From the NCBI GenBank assembly GCA_007922225.1, contig ML679966.1, positions 56,167,889 to 56,231,888 on the forward strand: a DNA stretch of 64,000 bases. Reading direction: 5' to 3'. Each line of letters starts with the position of its first letter. Positions within the stretch are counted from its first letter, which is position 1. Origin of the DNA: Emydura subglobosa. Taxonomy: Eukaryota > Chordata > Testudines > Chelidae. A model generated the notes under the pieces. The model saw only the letters and a program-made list of their open reading frames with translations. It made no database searches and was not told the DNA's origin. A program made the translations under genes and the position numbers. Below are positions 48,058-60,636 of the stretch, piece after piece.

Positions 48058-50582
48058 GTGCAGAGCACCTTAGATGCTGGCTCAATGTCTCATGGTGCAA
48101 TGCGTTTCCGTGCCATTACTCATTGTGTTGCTTGTAGCAACTCATGCCCTTTTTTCAACGGCTCCCCACCGTTTACTGTGCATCCGCCATCTCTATCTGA
48201 AAAGATGCATCCTGCGCTACTCTCCACTGTTGCTTTCAGCATTCTTAACACATCACAGCTGGTGGCGCAATATATCACGAGCTCCGAATTGGAACAGGAA
48301 TTCGAGGAGCCTGACCTGCTGAGTGACATACAAACAAACATCACTGCATTACTGTTGTCATTCATGGAGCATCTGCACATGAACTGCCGCTTCTGGGCAC
48401 GTGAGACAAGCACTGAGTGGTGGGATAGCATCCTTATGGAAGTCTGGGACGATGACCAGTGGCTACAGAACTTTCAAATATGCAGAACCATCTTCATGAA
48501 CCTCTGTGTGGAGCTGGCCCCTGCCCTGCAACGCAAGGACAGCAGAATATGGAGCGGCCTTCTCTGTGGAGAAGCACATGACAATCACCATGTGGAAGCT
48601 GGCAACTCCAGACTGCTACCGGTCGGTTGCTAACCAGTTTGGAGTCGGCAAATCCACCATTGAGGCTACATTATCACAAGTGTGCAGGACCATTAGTCAC
48701 ATTCTGCTGCGAAGGAATGTGACTCTGGGCAATGTGCGTGACATAGTGGATGGATTCGCAGCGATGGGATTCCCTAACTGTGGCGGGGCAATAGATAGTA
48801 TACATCCCAATTTTGGCTCCAGAACATCTCACAACAGAGTACATCAATAGGAAGGGGTACTTCTCTATGGTACTGCAGGTGCTTCTGGATTACTGGGGGG
48901 GTTTCACGGATATCAATGCAGGTTGGTTGGGAAAGGTGCATGATGCTCGTATCTTCAGGAACACAGGGCCATACCGGAAGCTACAAGCAGGGACCTTTTT
49001 CCCAAATAAAAAGATTACAATAGGGGATGTCGAGAGGCCTATAGTGATCCTGGGAGACCCAGCCTACCCACTAATGCCATGGCTCATGAAGCCTTACCCA
49101 GGCAACCTGGATAGCAGCAAGGAGCGCTTCAATAACAGGCTGAGTAGGTGCCGAATGACGGTTTAATGTGCATTTAGCAGGTTAAACTGTTATACTTATG
49201 AAATAAACAGCAGGATCTCATTCAGGGGATAAGTCAGGATACCACATTTATTATGAATACAGAAAATACTTCAAAAAGCAATTGCCTAAAACACATTGCA
49301 TACACACACAGTTCCGCAGGAGGGATATAGTTACCAGTCTCGGTGTTGCTCAAGCTGAATCACTGGCCAGGTGACTCAGACTCGAGGATGGAGCCAGGCT
49401 CTGTCGGTTGCGACACGATGTTCCTTGGGGTTTTCAGAACGAGCCCAAAGTCCAGGTTTCTTCTCCCCATTTTTATACTTATCCATCTCCATTCGGGTCT
49501 ATGGATTTTGTCATGTCAGATAGTCTCCTTGTTTGATGTAATCGTCAATTATGTTTGATATCACAAATGTGACAGCTTTCCATTATTCTTTCATTCCTGT
49601 TTCACACTTTGTCTTGTTCCTGTCCTTGGGTGTTAACTCCCCTGTTTTCCGTGGTTATTTTGATCTTTGGCCATCGGGATTGTAAAAGTTCTTTAAACAA
49701 AGCATCTTCTCTCCCGCCTGCCCTTAGAGACTGAGAACCACTACCTCAGTGATTGCCTCCTCACCATCTTATCTTTTGCAGACTCAAAGTGCATTCACTC
49801 CTCATTCATACCAACTAAAAATTATTACATTCTTCATCCCATTACATTAGTACACCATTTTATACTTTCTTACTAATATAATAAAATCCTTATACCTACA
49901 ACAATTCTACTAAAACACCTTTTAACTTCACTAAAAGAAATGAAAGAAATCTTATTTGCCCCCTCACTGCCCCATGATTTACACATCAACCACATTCCTG
50001 ACATGCATTGGGCATTTTACTTGTAAATTACCACAATCAAGTTTCAGGATGTTCCCAAACATTCATATGTAGATCTTACCAAGCAGGGCCCCAATGTGTC
50101 ATAATTGTTAAATCACAAAATGTTTAGGCAGGATGTTCCCACTCAGATATTTCAGTCATCAGTTATTACTGTGGAGCCTGGGGTGACAAACAAACAATCA
50201 ATGTGTCTGGAATACCCTTATCTATAATGCTTAGTTACATTCTCTCTCAGTGTGAGACTTAACCCCTGAGTTTCAAATACATGTACATGGTTCAGATCTG
50301 CTCTGCCTCAGGCCTATATTACCATGCTGAGGCCTACAAAAGGCTCGCTGGAAATGCCTTTATGGCAGGCTGGACTTAAATGAGGACAATATTCCTGTGG
50401 GCATAGCTGCCTGCTGTGTGCTACATAATTTGTGTAAAGCTAAGAGCGAGAAGTTTGCCCCTGGATGGACTGCTGATGCGGATCACCTTGCATCTGCATA
50501 TCAGCAGCCAGATGCCAGAAGTATGGGGGGGCCCAATCAGATAAGGGAGGCACTGAGGGCCCATTTTGACATTTTAATTTAA
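48058..50582 (+). pseudogene. Harbinger transposase (HARBI1-like DDE), broken
   Basis: Three overlapping frames (48058-48633, 48506-48850, 48813-49166) and, past the LTR, 50345-50582 give a HARBI1-like nuclease. It has an N-terminal region (WWDSILMEVWDDDQWLQNFQ), a helix-turn-helix (CYRSVANQFGVGKSTIEATL), the first catalytic Asp in FPNCGGAIDSIHP, then DINAGWLGKVHDARIF, and the second catalytic Asp in VILGDPAYPLMPWLMKPYPG. RLSRCRMTV follows. The next codon, normally the catalytic Glu, is TAA (49164-49166). Beyond the LTR the C-terminal part resumes as ARWKCLYGRLDLNEDNIPVG and IAACCVLHNLC to the natural end. Host gene HARBI1 is single-copy and elsewhere; this is a transposon copy. Confidence 0.92.
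49188..50338 (-). mobile_element. Solo LTR of an endogenous retrovirus inside the Harbinger element
   Basis: The 1151-bp insert begins TGT and ends ACA, and splits the transposase between codons for SRLK and ARWK. On the minus strand it has a TATAAAA box (49471-49477) and AATAAA (49247-49252) about 225 bp downstream, giving a long U3, a short R and a short U5. No viral genes are present. The flanks read AAAC (49184-49187) and AAAG (50339-50342), a possible worn 4-bp target duplication. Family not assigned. Confidence 0.78.
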
Positions 50583-50585
50583 AAG

Positions 50586-51566
50586 GACATCTGGGCTAAC
50601 CCCTTAGCTGTCATCAGCCCCCATCTATGCAGCGAGACCGTGACCTGCCAAACAGAAAGCTCTGGTATAGGTCAGGGACCCACAGACCCCCTGAATGCCT
50701 GAAAATGCCCAAATGTCGTGTGAGCCAAAAAGACGCATGCAGCAAGCAATCTCTTTGCCATGGATGTTGCTTCTAGCGCCCAAGATTCCATAGGGCTGCT
50801 GTCATCCTGTTCAGGCATCTCCCTGGGCGTCAGCCGCTGCTTGGAATCCGTTAAACTGCAATTGAGAGCGCATTGCCTGTGCTCTTGTTAAGCCCAGGTA
50901 TATGTCTGGCAGTGAAATGAATATTGCATTACAGACAACAGAGAATGAAAGGCCACACCAACCTCATTACCCTGGTAGATTCAGCAGACAGTTCATCAGG
51001 TGGATATCTGCTTGACCATCACACCAAAACCTGACCTGTTTGCCCTTTAAATCTCCACCCTCTTCATCCCAGAATCAAGCACGTTAAATCTCTTGACAGC
51101 GCTCCCATTACAGGTTGTCATATCTTCCTTCTTTTCCATAACAACCATCTAAAAGTCATGTGGGGTACACATCCCCTTAGTAGTGAACAGTGCACAGAAA
51201 GCCCTGAGGAAGATTATGACTTTGCATGCAAAGTTTAAATGGCCCAACAGGGACTAGAGATCCCTCAGACAGAAGTGGTGGCAGGGCCAAAACAAATAGC
51301 CACATGTTTTAGCTCCAGCAGCTTGTCCCAAGTAAGGCAGAATTGCCTGTAGACCACGTCAAACTCCATGCTGAAGTACGTCAATGTGGTAGTAAGGGCC
51401 TCAATTTTTTCCATCAGCTATAGGAACATCCAATTTGCCTGTTAACTGCTAAAAACTCCAAACCAGACCCTCAGCCAACCCAGCCCTCCCCACAAAGTCA
51501 TCCAGATGATGTCTCCTGCTGGTCTCCTGCACACCTCCTGACTGCCCAATCCAGCATTGTACTCAA
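50586..51566. other. Unassigned, possibly Harbinger 3' arm
   Basis: Moderately GC-rich sequence continuing directly from the end of the transposase frame. No frame encodes a recognisable domain on either strand. No terminal inverted repeat matching 47834 was found. Confidence 0.4.
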
Positions 51567-51584
51567 TTTTTTTTTTTTTTTTTT
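51567..51584. repeat. T18 homopolymer
   Basis: Run of 18 T. It could mark the A-tail of a minus-strand retroposed sequence to its right. Confidence 0.9.
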
Positions 51585-52309
51585 GAAGATTGCACACAAA
51601 ATAGCTCAGCGCATGGGCATTGCTTTGTCCACATAAAACTGACTAATGAAAGAAAAGCCCAGGAGGTCAGAGTGCACTGGGTAGACCAGGAGGAGGCAGA
51701 ATGCCAATATTGTCAGTCTTTGCGAGCACGGCTTCAGTGGTGCAAAAGCTAACTACATGCACCACTGCATCAATTGATGCATAGGACACAGTGCACAGCT
51801 TGCAGTTAATCACATCATTCACCAATTCCCCTTTGGGCTCAAGAGATGGTGAATAAAGAGACACGCAGCAAGCACTTTCTTAGGTTACAAGGCCCAAGAG
51901 GAAGATATGGAAAGTAGGCAATGGCACTTACCAGAAGGGACCCACAACCCTCCCCAAACAAACCTCTTTCTGGATCTTGTCATGGAGGGCACTGCCAGCG
52001 ATTTTAACAGATCTGGAGTTATTTGCTATTACAAGCACCCTTCATACAGGATCCTGAAACCCCAAACAAAACCTTCCCACAAATATATGGAATTTTCCTC
52101 CTTGGGGCAATCCCTTAAAAATGGCGCTAAAACCACCAAGTTAATAGGAGATGTTGCCCTTTTCAGCTGTTTGGCTCCAGCTCCCCCTCCTCCCCCCCCC
52201 CCCCGGAATGGACTTGGCTCCTGTTCATATACTCTGCCTGCCCATCTCATCTCACATGTTGGCTTGAGAAGATGGGCCCCCAAACCATGAGAAGCAGCTA
52301 AATGTGAGA
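51585..52309. other. Intergenic, nothing recognised
   Basis: Contains a C-rich run at 52181-52204. Open frames of up to 127 codons here have no recognisable domain. Confidence 0.5.
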
Positions 52310-52505
52310 CTGCATTCGGACCAACATTAGTAGACTCTAAACCTCCAAGTGCCAAAAGCTGGGCCTGGATGACAGGATGAATCACTTGATAATTGCCCTA
52401 TTCAGTTCATGCCTTCTGAAACATTTAGCATTGGCCACTGTTGGAAGACAGGATACTGGGCTAGATGGACCACTGGTCTGACCCAATATGGGCGTTCTTA
52501 TGACC
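52310..52505 (+). mobile_element. CR1 LINE 3' end
   Basis: The plus strand reads 'gatgaatcacttgataattg', then 'aggatactgggctagatgga', then 'tctgacccaatatgggcgtt' and the tail 'cttatg' at about 52502. This is the CR1 3' terminus, the forward version of the block at 34.2 kb. Confidence 0.88.
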
Positions 52506-53789
52506 CACTGTGTTGCTGTAGTAGAGCCCATGAGGCAGAGAGAGGGGGACCTGAGGCACCAATGGCTGAAATGGCAGAATCTGCAAGGCCACTGGCTGAG
52601 AAGCTGAAGGATCCAGGCATTGGGCTCTCCTCTTCCATCCTCAATACTTGGACACCCATTGTGTTCCAGGCCCCTCTGTTCACATCCCTCTTATGGTCCC
52701 CTGCAGGCCTGAACCTGAAGCCATCAGAACCCCTTCAATTACTTCCCCTGAATTGCCCACCTGAGACCATGTGGCCACACCCAAGGAGTGTGCTGAACCC
52801 CAAACATACCCACTGAGGGGCTATACCAATAGGGGCTGCCCCCTGCTCTGACAGTGGGCCCAGATTGTGTGTGACATTACCCTGCTGCAAGGACAGGGGT
52901 ATCTCATATTGCACTTAAGCATGGTTTTCCAGGGCTCCAAACCGATCTAAAAAGTATACTGAAAACTAGGAACAAATAAGAGTTTTTAAGTCTTTCCTAC
53001 ACAATGTGCTTGATCACATCTAAATGGGAACAAAGGTGTACCCAGTGACGTTAATAAACAATGTATAATCTTGAGACTGCTTAGTCTTCACTGTAACAGT
53101 TGCAAGTTTAAACAATTTAACTGCACATCGTTTCCACACGTTGCCCTATCCTTGGCCACTTAGATTGTGGTCCCCTTCCTGGCCTTTTGCTCTTTCCTCT
53201 CGCTTTCCTGACTTTTCCCCTTTGCCTCCTGCTCCAGGATAGGCAACACAGCCCTCTGCATCAAGCAGCTGCCTCAAGTCTATTAGCTCATCCGGCTGCC
53301 CCAGTAGATCTGGCCCCAATGCTGCAGCTGGCCAGCCACATGCCCAGCCTAATTGAGGGTTTTGGTTTTGTTCATTACTGGACTTCTACCTGAAATCCTG
53401 TGGTCTGCATACTCTGATCCTCCTTGACTACTAGAAACCAACAAAACAGTAAGTGATCCTAAGCACAGAGCTTCGATCTTGGTTCCAAATCTTCTGCCAA
53501 ATCCACAAGACCTCCATCCCACTCCAGAAGGCCTGGGGGGGCTAGAAATTTCCTGGAACCTGGTCCTCCTGTCCTTTATTGTCCTCTCCCATTGTGGGAG
53601 CTACCAGCCACACACAAGGCTCCAGGATCTCCATGGTTCATTTTCCTGGAATCCTCTGAAGGAAGCTTCCAGGAGACCGATTAAATCTCAGAATGTGACC
53701 AAAAAGAAATCAAGGTTGCAGGAGGCACCTATAGCCCAACCAAATCTCAATTTAATTTTCTATTCTCTTTAGACAGCAATAGCAAAACC
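52506..53789. other. Intergenic, no genes seen
   Basis: Moderate GC. Open frames of up to 135 codons (for example 52409-52816) overlap the CR1 end and show no domain. Confidence 0.5.
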
Positions 53790-54065
53790 AAGGGCTAGTC
53801 TACACTTGCAGTAATGCAGCTGCACTCCTGTAGCACTTAGCTAAGACACTACCTGTATTAACAGGAGAACTACTCCCATTGGTGTAGGAACTCCACCTCC
53901 CTAAGAGGCAGTAGCTATGTCAACTGGAGAAGCCCTCCACTGACATAGCACTGTCTATATATTAGGGTTAGATTGGTATAACTATATTGTCCAGGGGTGA
54001 GGCTTTCCCACACTGCTGAGCAACGTAGTTATACCAACATAAATTCAAAGTGTAGACCAAGCCTT
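53790..54065. mobile_element. Complete GTCTACACT-type MITE
   Basis: The 18-bp terminal inverted repeats are AAGGGCTAGTCTACACTT on the left and AAGTGTAGACCAAGCCTT on the right (reverse complement AAGGCTTGGTCTACACTT), with 16 of 18 matching. The length is 276 bp, non-coding. No convincing target duplication could be read. It is the best-preserved member of the family also seen at 8.26 kb. Confidence 0.85.
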
Positions 54066-54800
54066 AGTTCCACTGAAATCATGAACCAACTCTAGATTCA
54101 AGAGTCTGCAGGCTCTGCATTCAGATATTCATGTTTCTTCATTGGTGTGAAAGTAGAGGATTCACTGTAAGTGAAGCCATCAGGTGCACCACTTGAACTA
54201 CCCCTTAACTTAGGCAGGTTTCCCACACAGCTTAGTACTACTAGTAAGTATTACTCTATTGCACTTGGCCCATTAGCTTCTGCCACTGATACAAGGGAGA
54301 AGTTTGTTTAAATGACATCCAGGTAAGCGAGAATGCTATTTCCTACTACTTTGCTACAAGTAAAATTTTAGCTAGCTTCAGCAGGATGGCTCCCGTTGGA
54401 ACCAACCGCATCAAGCCAACCAAGCATACTATTTCCTGGAGAGAATGAATTTAGAGGAACTTATCCATGACAGATAAGACTGCCACCACCTTCATAGGAA
54501 CTTGCTGGATATAGACATTTTTAAGTTTTTACTAGCCCTCAAGTTATGTTACCTTTAAGACAGTCAGGCACCTGGAGTATTCATAAATGAGTAGATCTGA
54601 TTACAAGGAAACCCTGAAAATAAGGGAAACAAGCAGTTGGTGAGGGCATTTTCCTAAACATCTAAATGCTGCTATTGGGCATTACAAATTAAATGGCAAT
54701 ATCCATACTCTTGTTTTTCCATACTGGTCTAATATCTTTAAATTAAGAAATTTAATTTTAAATATATGAACAGTAGATATGATCATTGTAATAAAAGACA
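54066..54800. other. Intergenic between MITE and TMEM192 3' end
   Basis: AT-rich, with no element or gene recognised. Confidence 0.5.
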
Positions 54801-56666
54801 CTTTATACTTTTCCTTAATTGCATTTATTGTGCATGAACTTCAGTCACATCTCAGCTTTTCAGACAGATACATATACACAAATGGTTATATGCAGTTACA
54901 GCAAAACCTGAGTGTTCTAAAAACCAAGATATTCATACATCCCTTAAATATTCAGTATAAAATTCTCACTGCATTTTTCAAGAAAATACAGCTGGAGAAA
55001 AGAGTATGTCAGATAGCAGCAAGTCTCCAATATTTATGTTGTCCCCCAACTACAAGTATTATGTCATTAGTTACGCTGAGTGATTACAATAGAATTGGAT
55101 ACCAAGTTGTGTCCCAGAACCAAGACAGGATGGGGTAGTTTTCCTTTGGTGTTCTGAGAAGACCACCACTCCCAGCATTCTACTAAAATTCTTCCTACTT
55201 TGCTCAGTGGCTATCCTGACTCCCCATTAAATATTGATTAGGATACACAATGGGCAGTGTAAGGGTTTGGAAAATAAGGTGGCAGAAACTCAGAAGACAA
55301 TGGTTCTCTGGCTTTTAGCAGAATAAGTTTCAGGGAATGGATATACTCTACTTCCATGTGAGCAGGCAGGTGTTCAGGCTTAAGGACTAACTTCTCTAGA
55401 GAATTCACTCCAAGTAGTACAAAGAGATGGAAGTTTATGGACATTTTGAGTAATGAATTAGCATGTTCAGTTCTCATTCATGGTATAACCCCCTTGGCTT
55501 CAATCAAAATGACAACATTTTAGAGAAAGGAACTCAAACTGTATAAGATGCTATACTTGCAACTGCAATAGTAGCACCTTTTACAGAAGCTAACTTAATG
55601 TACCATACTAAGAAAAGACTTCTCTAAATACATATGTACTGAACTAAAGAATTTAAACATAACAAGTTTAGAGAATAGTTTACAAAAAGCTCTCTCCAAA
55701 TGTAAATATTTAATGCTGATGCTTTTTTGTATGCAGAAAAATTCCTATTTATAGTTTTTGGAAAAAAGTTCAGTAAAAAAGCCACACCAAAAAAAAAAAC
55801 ACTTAGGAGAGTTCTAAATATCTGATTTAGACATTTTACACTGAAATTCTATTCAGATGCTTGATCAAGGAATCTGATCATCTTTGTGAGAGCCTAGTTT
55901 TTCCATACTATGCTTACTGAAGTGAAATCCTGCTTTTCCTGCACACAAAGGAGAGAGAGAGAGAGAGAGATGTGTTTTAGACCAGACACCTGATTCTTTA
56001 TCTTCGCTACTTTTCCCCATTTGCGTTGTTACCCTTTTTAGGGCAAAACAAAAAATGACAAAAAAAATGCCACAACAGCAGCAAAAGAGACTGATTGGGA
56101 AACTGAGTTTCTTCAAATTAAAAATACAGACTATTCCACTCCAACTATAGAAGTGTGTTTAGGGACTATTGAACCAAATAGTCTTTAAAAATAACTCAGC
56201 ATGGTAGACACTGAGCACAGCTGTTTTAGTATGTTACAGTATTAGTCTTAATTTCAACCTCTATCAAAAGAAACCCAGAAAGTCAGGAGGATCCACACCC
56301 TGCAATGTTTCATTCTGGAAAACAAATGTTTGAGTTCTAGAAGCACAGAAGATTTTAGTAGTTTGGAGCTTGTTACAGCAGCGCAAAAAACTCAACTGAA
56401 CAAAATTAAATAAAGTTCAGTCAGGGAGCTCAGGTCCAACTTCAGCCCAGCAGAAGTTCAAGTCCTCAAAGAACAGAGTGTCTGTTAAAAATGGACGGTA
56501 TCTCAAGCTGCAGATTTTACACTTTGAATAGAACTCATACTTCCCACTTGACAGACCTATTCTACTTCCAGCAGAGACAATACTCAAGTGGAGTTGTCTG
56601 TCCTCCAAATCAAATTCCATTGCTTTGAATTCCTCTTGAAATTCAGTAGCAGCTTCCTGGATATTT
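54800..56666 (-). other. TMEM192: TMEM192 3' UTR (inferred)
   Basis: Sequence downstream of the TMEM192 stop codon, free of recognised repeats apart from a (GA)10 run. Two minus-strand polyadenylation signals are candidates: ATTAAA at 55709-55714 (about 950 nt from the stop) and AATAAA at 54824-54829 (about 1.84 kb from the stop). The left limit assumes use of the distal one. Confidence 0.55.
55951..55970. repeat. (GA)10 microsatellite
   Basis: Perfect ten-unit GA run in the presumed TMEM192 3' UTR. Confidence 0.95.
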
Positions 56667-56790
56667 CTAACCTCTGATTTGCTGTGATGTTAGTGCCAGT
56701 AATCTCTTACTGAGCAGCGCATTGTGTCGTTGGAGATAGTCTATCGCATCTCCTTGCTTTTCAACTACTTCTTCCAAACTTGAGCATTCC
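56667..56790 (-). CDS. TMEM192: TMEM192 last coding exon
   Basis: It encodes the cytosolic C-terminal tail [20 protein letters not shown], then [20 protein letters not shown] and stop TAG (56667-56669). TMEM192 is a four-pass, homodimeric lysosomal/late-endosomal membrane protein, and this tail has a predicted coiled-coil region ([20 protein letters not shown]). The acceptor is TATGTCTTCAAG|G on the minus strand. The first base completes the Arg codon begun in the previous exon. From memory the human tail is very similar up to LLALTS and then differs. No lesions. Confidence 0.94.
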
Positions 56791-58436
56791 CTTGAAGACA
56801 TAAGAGGAGGAGGAAAATTATTCACGATTTGTGTTAAAAGGATTATATTACAAATTTTCTATCACTACACATAACGGACATTGAGTTAAGTGACAATACT
56901 TCTACAACTTTGTCTCATGTCTGTGATTTAGTTCTTCTTGATTACTTTCCTATCAGGAGACAATCATTTGGGCCATAAGAGGAATATCTGAACCTTTATC
57001 AACTCTCTTTGGGTGTTCGAGGCTTGGAGAACCGCCATACAGGCCACACCCTTAGATGCTCCTGGGTCCCTGAGGTGAGGATCCTCTGCCCTTTTAGTTT
57101 TAATTTTCATCTCATCATTGTTTTAGCATGTGTTTTCTTTATTGTTATAGTACATGTTTGGGTTCCATATTTTTTGGTAGGAGGGGAAGCCATAGTTGGG
57201 CCTTTTTGGGCAGGCTATGCATGTTACCATTACAAGGCACATTCATAACTTCAGAGCTATAGGGTGGGGTTAAGAATTTATCTGTGTGGAGACTGACAGA
57301 CTCTGAACAGAGAGGAAGGTTTGTTTGCCCGCAACCAATATGCCTCACTGGGCCACCCAGCAGGGAGTGAAATGGATCCCAGGCTACCATACAGCAAGTA
57401 AAATAAGCATTTATTTGGATTTACTGTGGTTTTCAATAAAATGGTTAAAAATCCACCTGGTCTCTTGAATTTAACTGAATTGCCCTAAGGGGAAAGGCAG
57501 TTTTAACAAGTGTCAAAGGAAAAGGAGAGGTAGTTAGCCATTAAACACAGGCCCTCTTCCAGGGGCAAATAGTTTAACTTTAGTGTTAAACATCTTCAGC
57601 CACACTCAACATGGTTACATGACAACTTTACAATGGTATTTGGACAGAAGAGTTTTGGTAAAAGCTATGAAGTTATGCTGGTGTTGTACTAATCAAATAT
57701 TTTTTTTTTTTGGTGTCTCAACATACATAAACAAGCTTGTTTCATTTTGTTGTAGCTGGCATACTATTATTTGCTCTGGTATGCACAAAGCCTTTTAAGC
57801 TCCAAGCCATGTAGTGTACTTGCATTGAAATATTCTCATCTGGATGGAAGCAATTTATTTGGAGGCATTTCAAACCATATCAAACCATGTACCATAAATA
57901 AAAAAAGAACATCTATATAGATATACTACATGGCTTGATGTTAAGAAGAGGTTCTGTGAACAGGCAAAAAGTATCAATGTAAAATGCTTGGCTGTTGGCT
58001 AGAATATTTTAGCCAGTTTTCTTATATTAAAGAATGCTGTAATGGCCTCTTCCAACACCCTGAATTAACTCTTTATTTACCATAAAGAGTCCAGAAGAAC
58101 AGATAGCAAGGTTTATAATTTAGTAGTCATTAGCAGAGCCCATTAGCCTCACATAGTCAGACTCCAGGAAAATGCATTCCAATTTACAGTTAAACTAATA
58201 ATGAAGAGCACTTGTTTGGATGATGCCGTTGCAAGTAAGTTCACAGGACACTTCAAGAAGCAGTGTCCTCCATATTAAGTGATTACTTGAATCAGTTTTT
58301 CCTTTGCAGTTCAGCACCAAACACGGTTATCACTAAGAATTAAATCCAAAAGAACTATATTTAGACATTAAAGTTTCAAAGTCAAGTACTCCAGGTTTAA
58401 GGTTACCTGTTCAAATTTAATTCGACCCCTTGTGTT

Positions 58437-58440
<4 letters not shown>

Positions 58441-58468
<28 letters not shown>
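58441..58468. repeat. (AC)14 microsatellite
   Basis: Perfect 28-bp AC run in the last TMEM192 intron. Confidence 0.97.
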
Positions 58469-58471
<3 letters not shown>

Positions 58472-60336
58472 TTCTCCCCTCTCCCCTGAACAAAAAAACC
58501 TGACAGTGAAGTGTCAAGTTTTGAGTCCCTGCTCCAGATCATGCATCTTGTCAACCACACAGTTAAAAAAAACCAGTATCTCCTACAACTAAGAGCCATG
58601 GATGTGAATAATCTTTTCCACATTCATTCTTTGGACATGGCTAAACCATGTTTGCTGAAAATGTTCCAAGAGTCCAAAAGAGGCAGGCTGCGGACCTGGA
58701 AAATTTCAGCCCAAATAGCAAAGTCTGGTAGAGTTATATAACTAAATCCAGGGTCTTCTAAGGGAGAATGCTGTGCAACCTTAACCCAGTACTGCCACCC
58801 AATGGCCTTTTTTTCCCCCCAGACACTTAGCAGTTAAGATTACACGCTGGCTGAAGTTTCATGCTTGTTGGCCTAGAGAGGCCTTCTTTGGCAATCCAAA
58901 GGATGATTTTTTTAATTTAAAACATATAGGAGGAGCACTTCAAAGTTAAATTTATTAGAACACAAATTCTAGGATTTAAGCTTTCTATCAAGCTTGAAAC
59001 TTGGCACTTTTTAACAGAAGAATAGAGTTTTGGTAAAGTTTGAAAGAGGTGATTGAACATACATCCAGTCTTGTCCACAAAGACACAAATATATACTTTT
59101 GTGGATATCAGAATACGTGTCCTAGAGCACAGTTCTACTTTGAAAAATAACTTGGCAGAGAAGGTGCCATTTTTTTTAGATGTATTCAAAACACCAACTG
59201 AATGTTTAAGAAGCTTTACTAGTTTTACTTGTTAGCCCTACAGAGCCAGTGCAGCCCTGAGAAGGGAGCTGCATTCCCTTCTTATATGTCAATAGAGTTG
59301 TTTGATAGTTACACTGATATAAACCCACTTAAGCCAATAGGACTGCACAAGTGTTACTGAGGGCAAAATATTGCCTGCAGGACTTTTACCACTGGATAAG
59401 TATGAGAAGGAAGGAAACAGTTGTACTCGGATCCCAATTTAGATGGTCAGCCCTGCAAAGTTATTCTTAAGCAAACATTTGATCTAGAGAACAAGAAAGC
59501 ATGGAATTCTCTAATAGCTCTGTCCTTTTATGGAATTTTTCACAGTAGACATGCCCTTTAAACAACTTACTCAAGGGGTAAACAAGTCTCTTGCTCAGCA
59601 TAGGTGGTCTTACTACAAAGTGCTGCAGAACTGTTCTCAGAATATTTGAGAATGAATCAAGAGGGGAGTTGTGATCCTTTATACAGGTTGTACTGTGTAT
59701 ACATGAATGTGTTTGATACAACCAGTACCCCCAACCTTTTAATACATCAGAAACATTTCAGCAACTGGAAGGTGTTCAAATACGTAGCAGTCAAAAGATG
59801 CATGGGTCAGGGTGTTTGTCAGGTTAACATGAGCAAGCTGAATGATTGTTTTCTTCAAATAGGCTTAATCAGGATCCTCCCCACCCCAAAACAAGATATG
59901 CAATATATCTGTAGAATTTCTCCCCTAAGTAGAAATATACTTCTAACTTTATATTAGCTACAGGATTTGCCTGACCCCAGCCTAACAGACAAATCCCTGA
60001 CCTCAAGCTGCAAAAGTCCTTCTTACCCTCTAGCACAAAGCACCCAATCCATTTCCCCCCCAGCTATTAACTCAACTCCTTCTGGGCAAAAGTTCCTTGG
60101 TTTATACAAAGACATTTGAAATGACATTGAAGATATCAGTATTTCTCCACAGACTGCTATATAAAACCAACTATGTTAGCAGATTAAGCACAGATTAGCC
60201 CATCATACTGGAAATCCATGTAAGATTTCACCAATAATGGCCATATGACCCCTATGTATCTGTTAAGGCAAGACATACCCTTTTCATGATTAAGTATTTT
60301 TGCATTCTACCAAGTTACCATTGTTGTGGGGGACAA

Positions 60337-60636
60337 CAGTAGAACCTCAGAATTACTAACAACCTCCATTCCCAGGGTGTTCGCAAGTCTGAAATGTTCA
60401 TAACAAACATTATGGTTGTTCTTTCAAAAGTTTACAACTGACCATTGACTTAATACAGCTTTGAAACCTTATTATACAGAAGAAAAATGCTGCTTTCCCT
60501 TATTTTTAGTAGCTTATGTTTAAACACAGTACTGTCCTGTATTTGCTTTTGTCCCCGATGTTGCCTGATTGCGTACTTCCAGTTCCAAATGAGGTGTGTG
60601 GTTGACTGGTCAGTTCGTAACTCTGAGGTTCTACTG
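60337..60636. mobile_element. Tigger-like (Tc1/mariner) MITE with intact inverted ends
   Basis: The left end is CAGTAGAACCTCAGAATTAC and the right end is the reverse complement of CAGTAGAACCTCAGAGTTAC, i.e. about 24-bp inverted repeats with two mismatches. Internal words 'tggttgttctttcaaaagtt', 'tacaactgaccattgactta' and 'ttgcctgattgcgtacttcc' match my memory of a TcMar-Tigger non-autonomous family. The right flank begins TA, as expected for TA targets. The left flank is AA. Non-coding, 300 bp, about 200 bp downstream of a TMEM192 exon. Confidence 0.82.

Larger units (their letters stand above)
47834..50585 (+). mobile_element. Harbinger (PIF-type) DNA transposon, disrupted by a solo LTR
   Basis: It starts with ACCATGTCTACACTAG, similar to the termini of the short MITEs in this window, and contains a broken Harbinger transposase on the plus strand. 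A 1.15 kb LTR (49188-50338) sits inside the coding region. The 3' terminus was not identified. The sequence 50586-51566 may still belong to the element. A second (Myb-like) gene expected in autonomous Harbingers was not recognised. Confidence 0.8.

Noticed and set aside
48120..48431. Minus-strand open frame of 103 codons opposite the transposase
   Set aside because: It is antisense to the Harbinger transposase and has no domain of its own.
51667..51864. Minus-strand open frame as a possible Myb-like second Harbinger gene
   Set aside because: The 65-codon translation has no Trp-containing SANT/Myb pattern. Not supported.
56417..56620. 67-codon minus-strand open frame just below the TMEM192 stop
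   Set aside because: It lies in the presumed 3' UTR after an in-frame stop, with no splice sites or family similarity.
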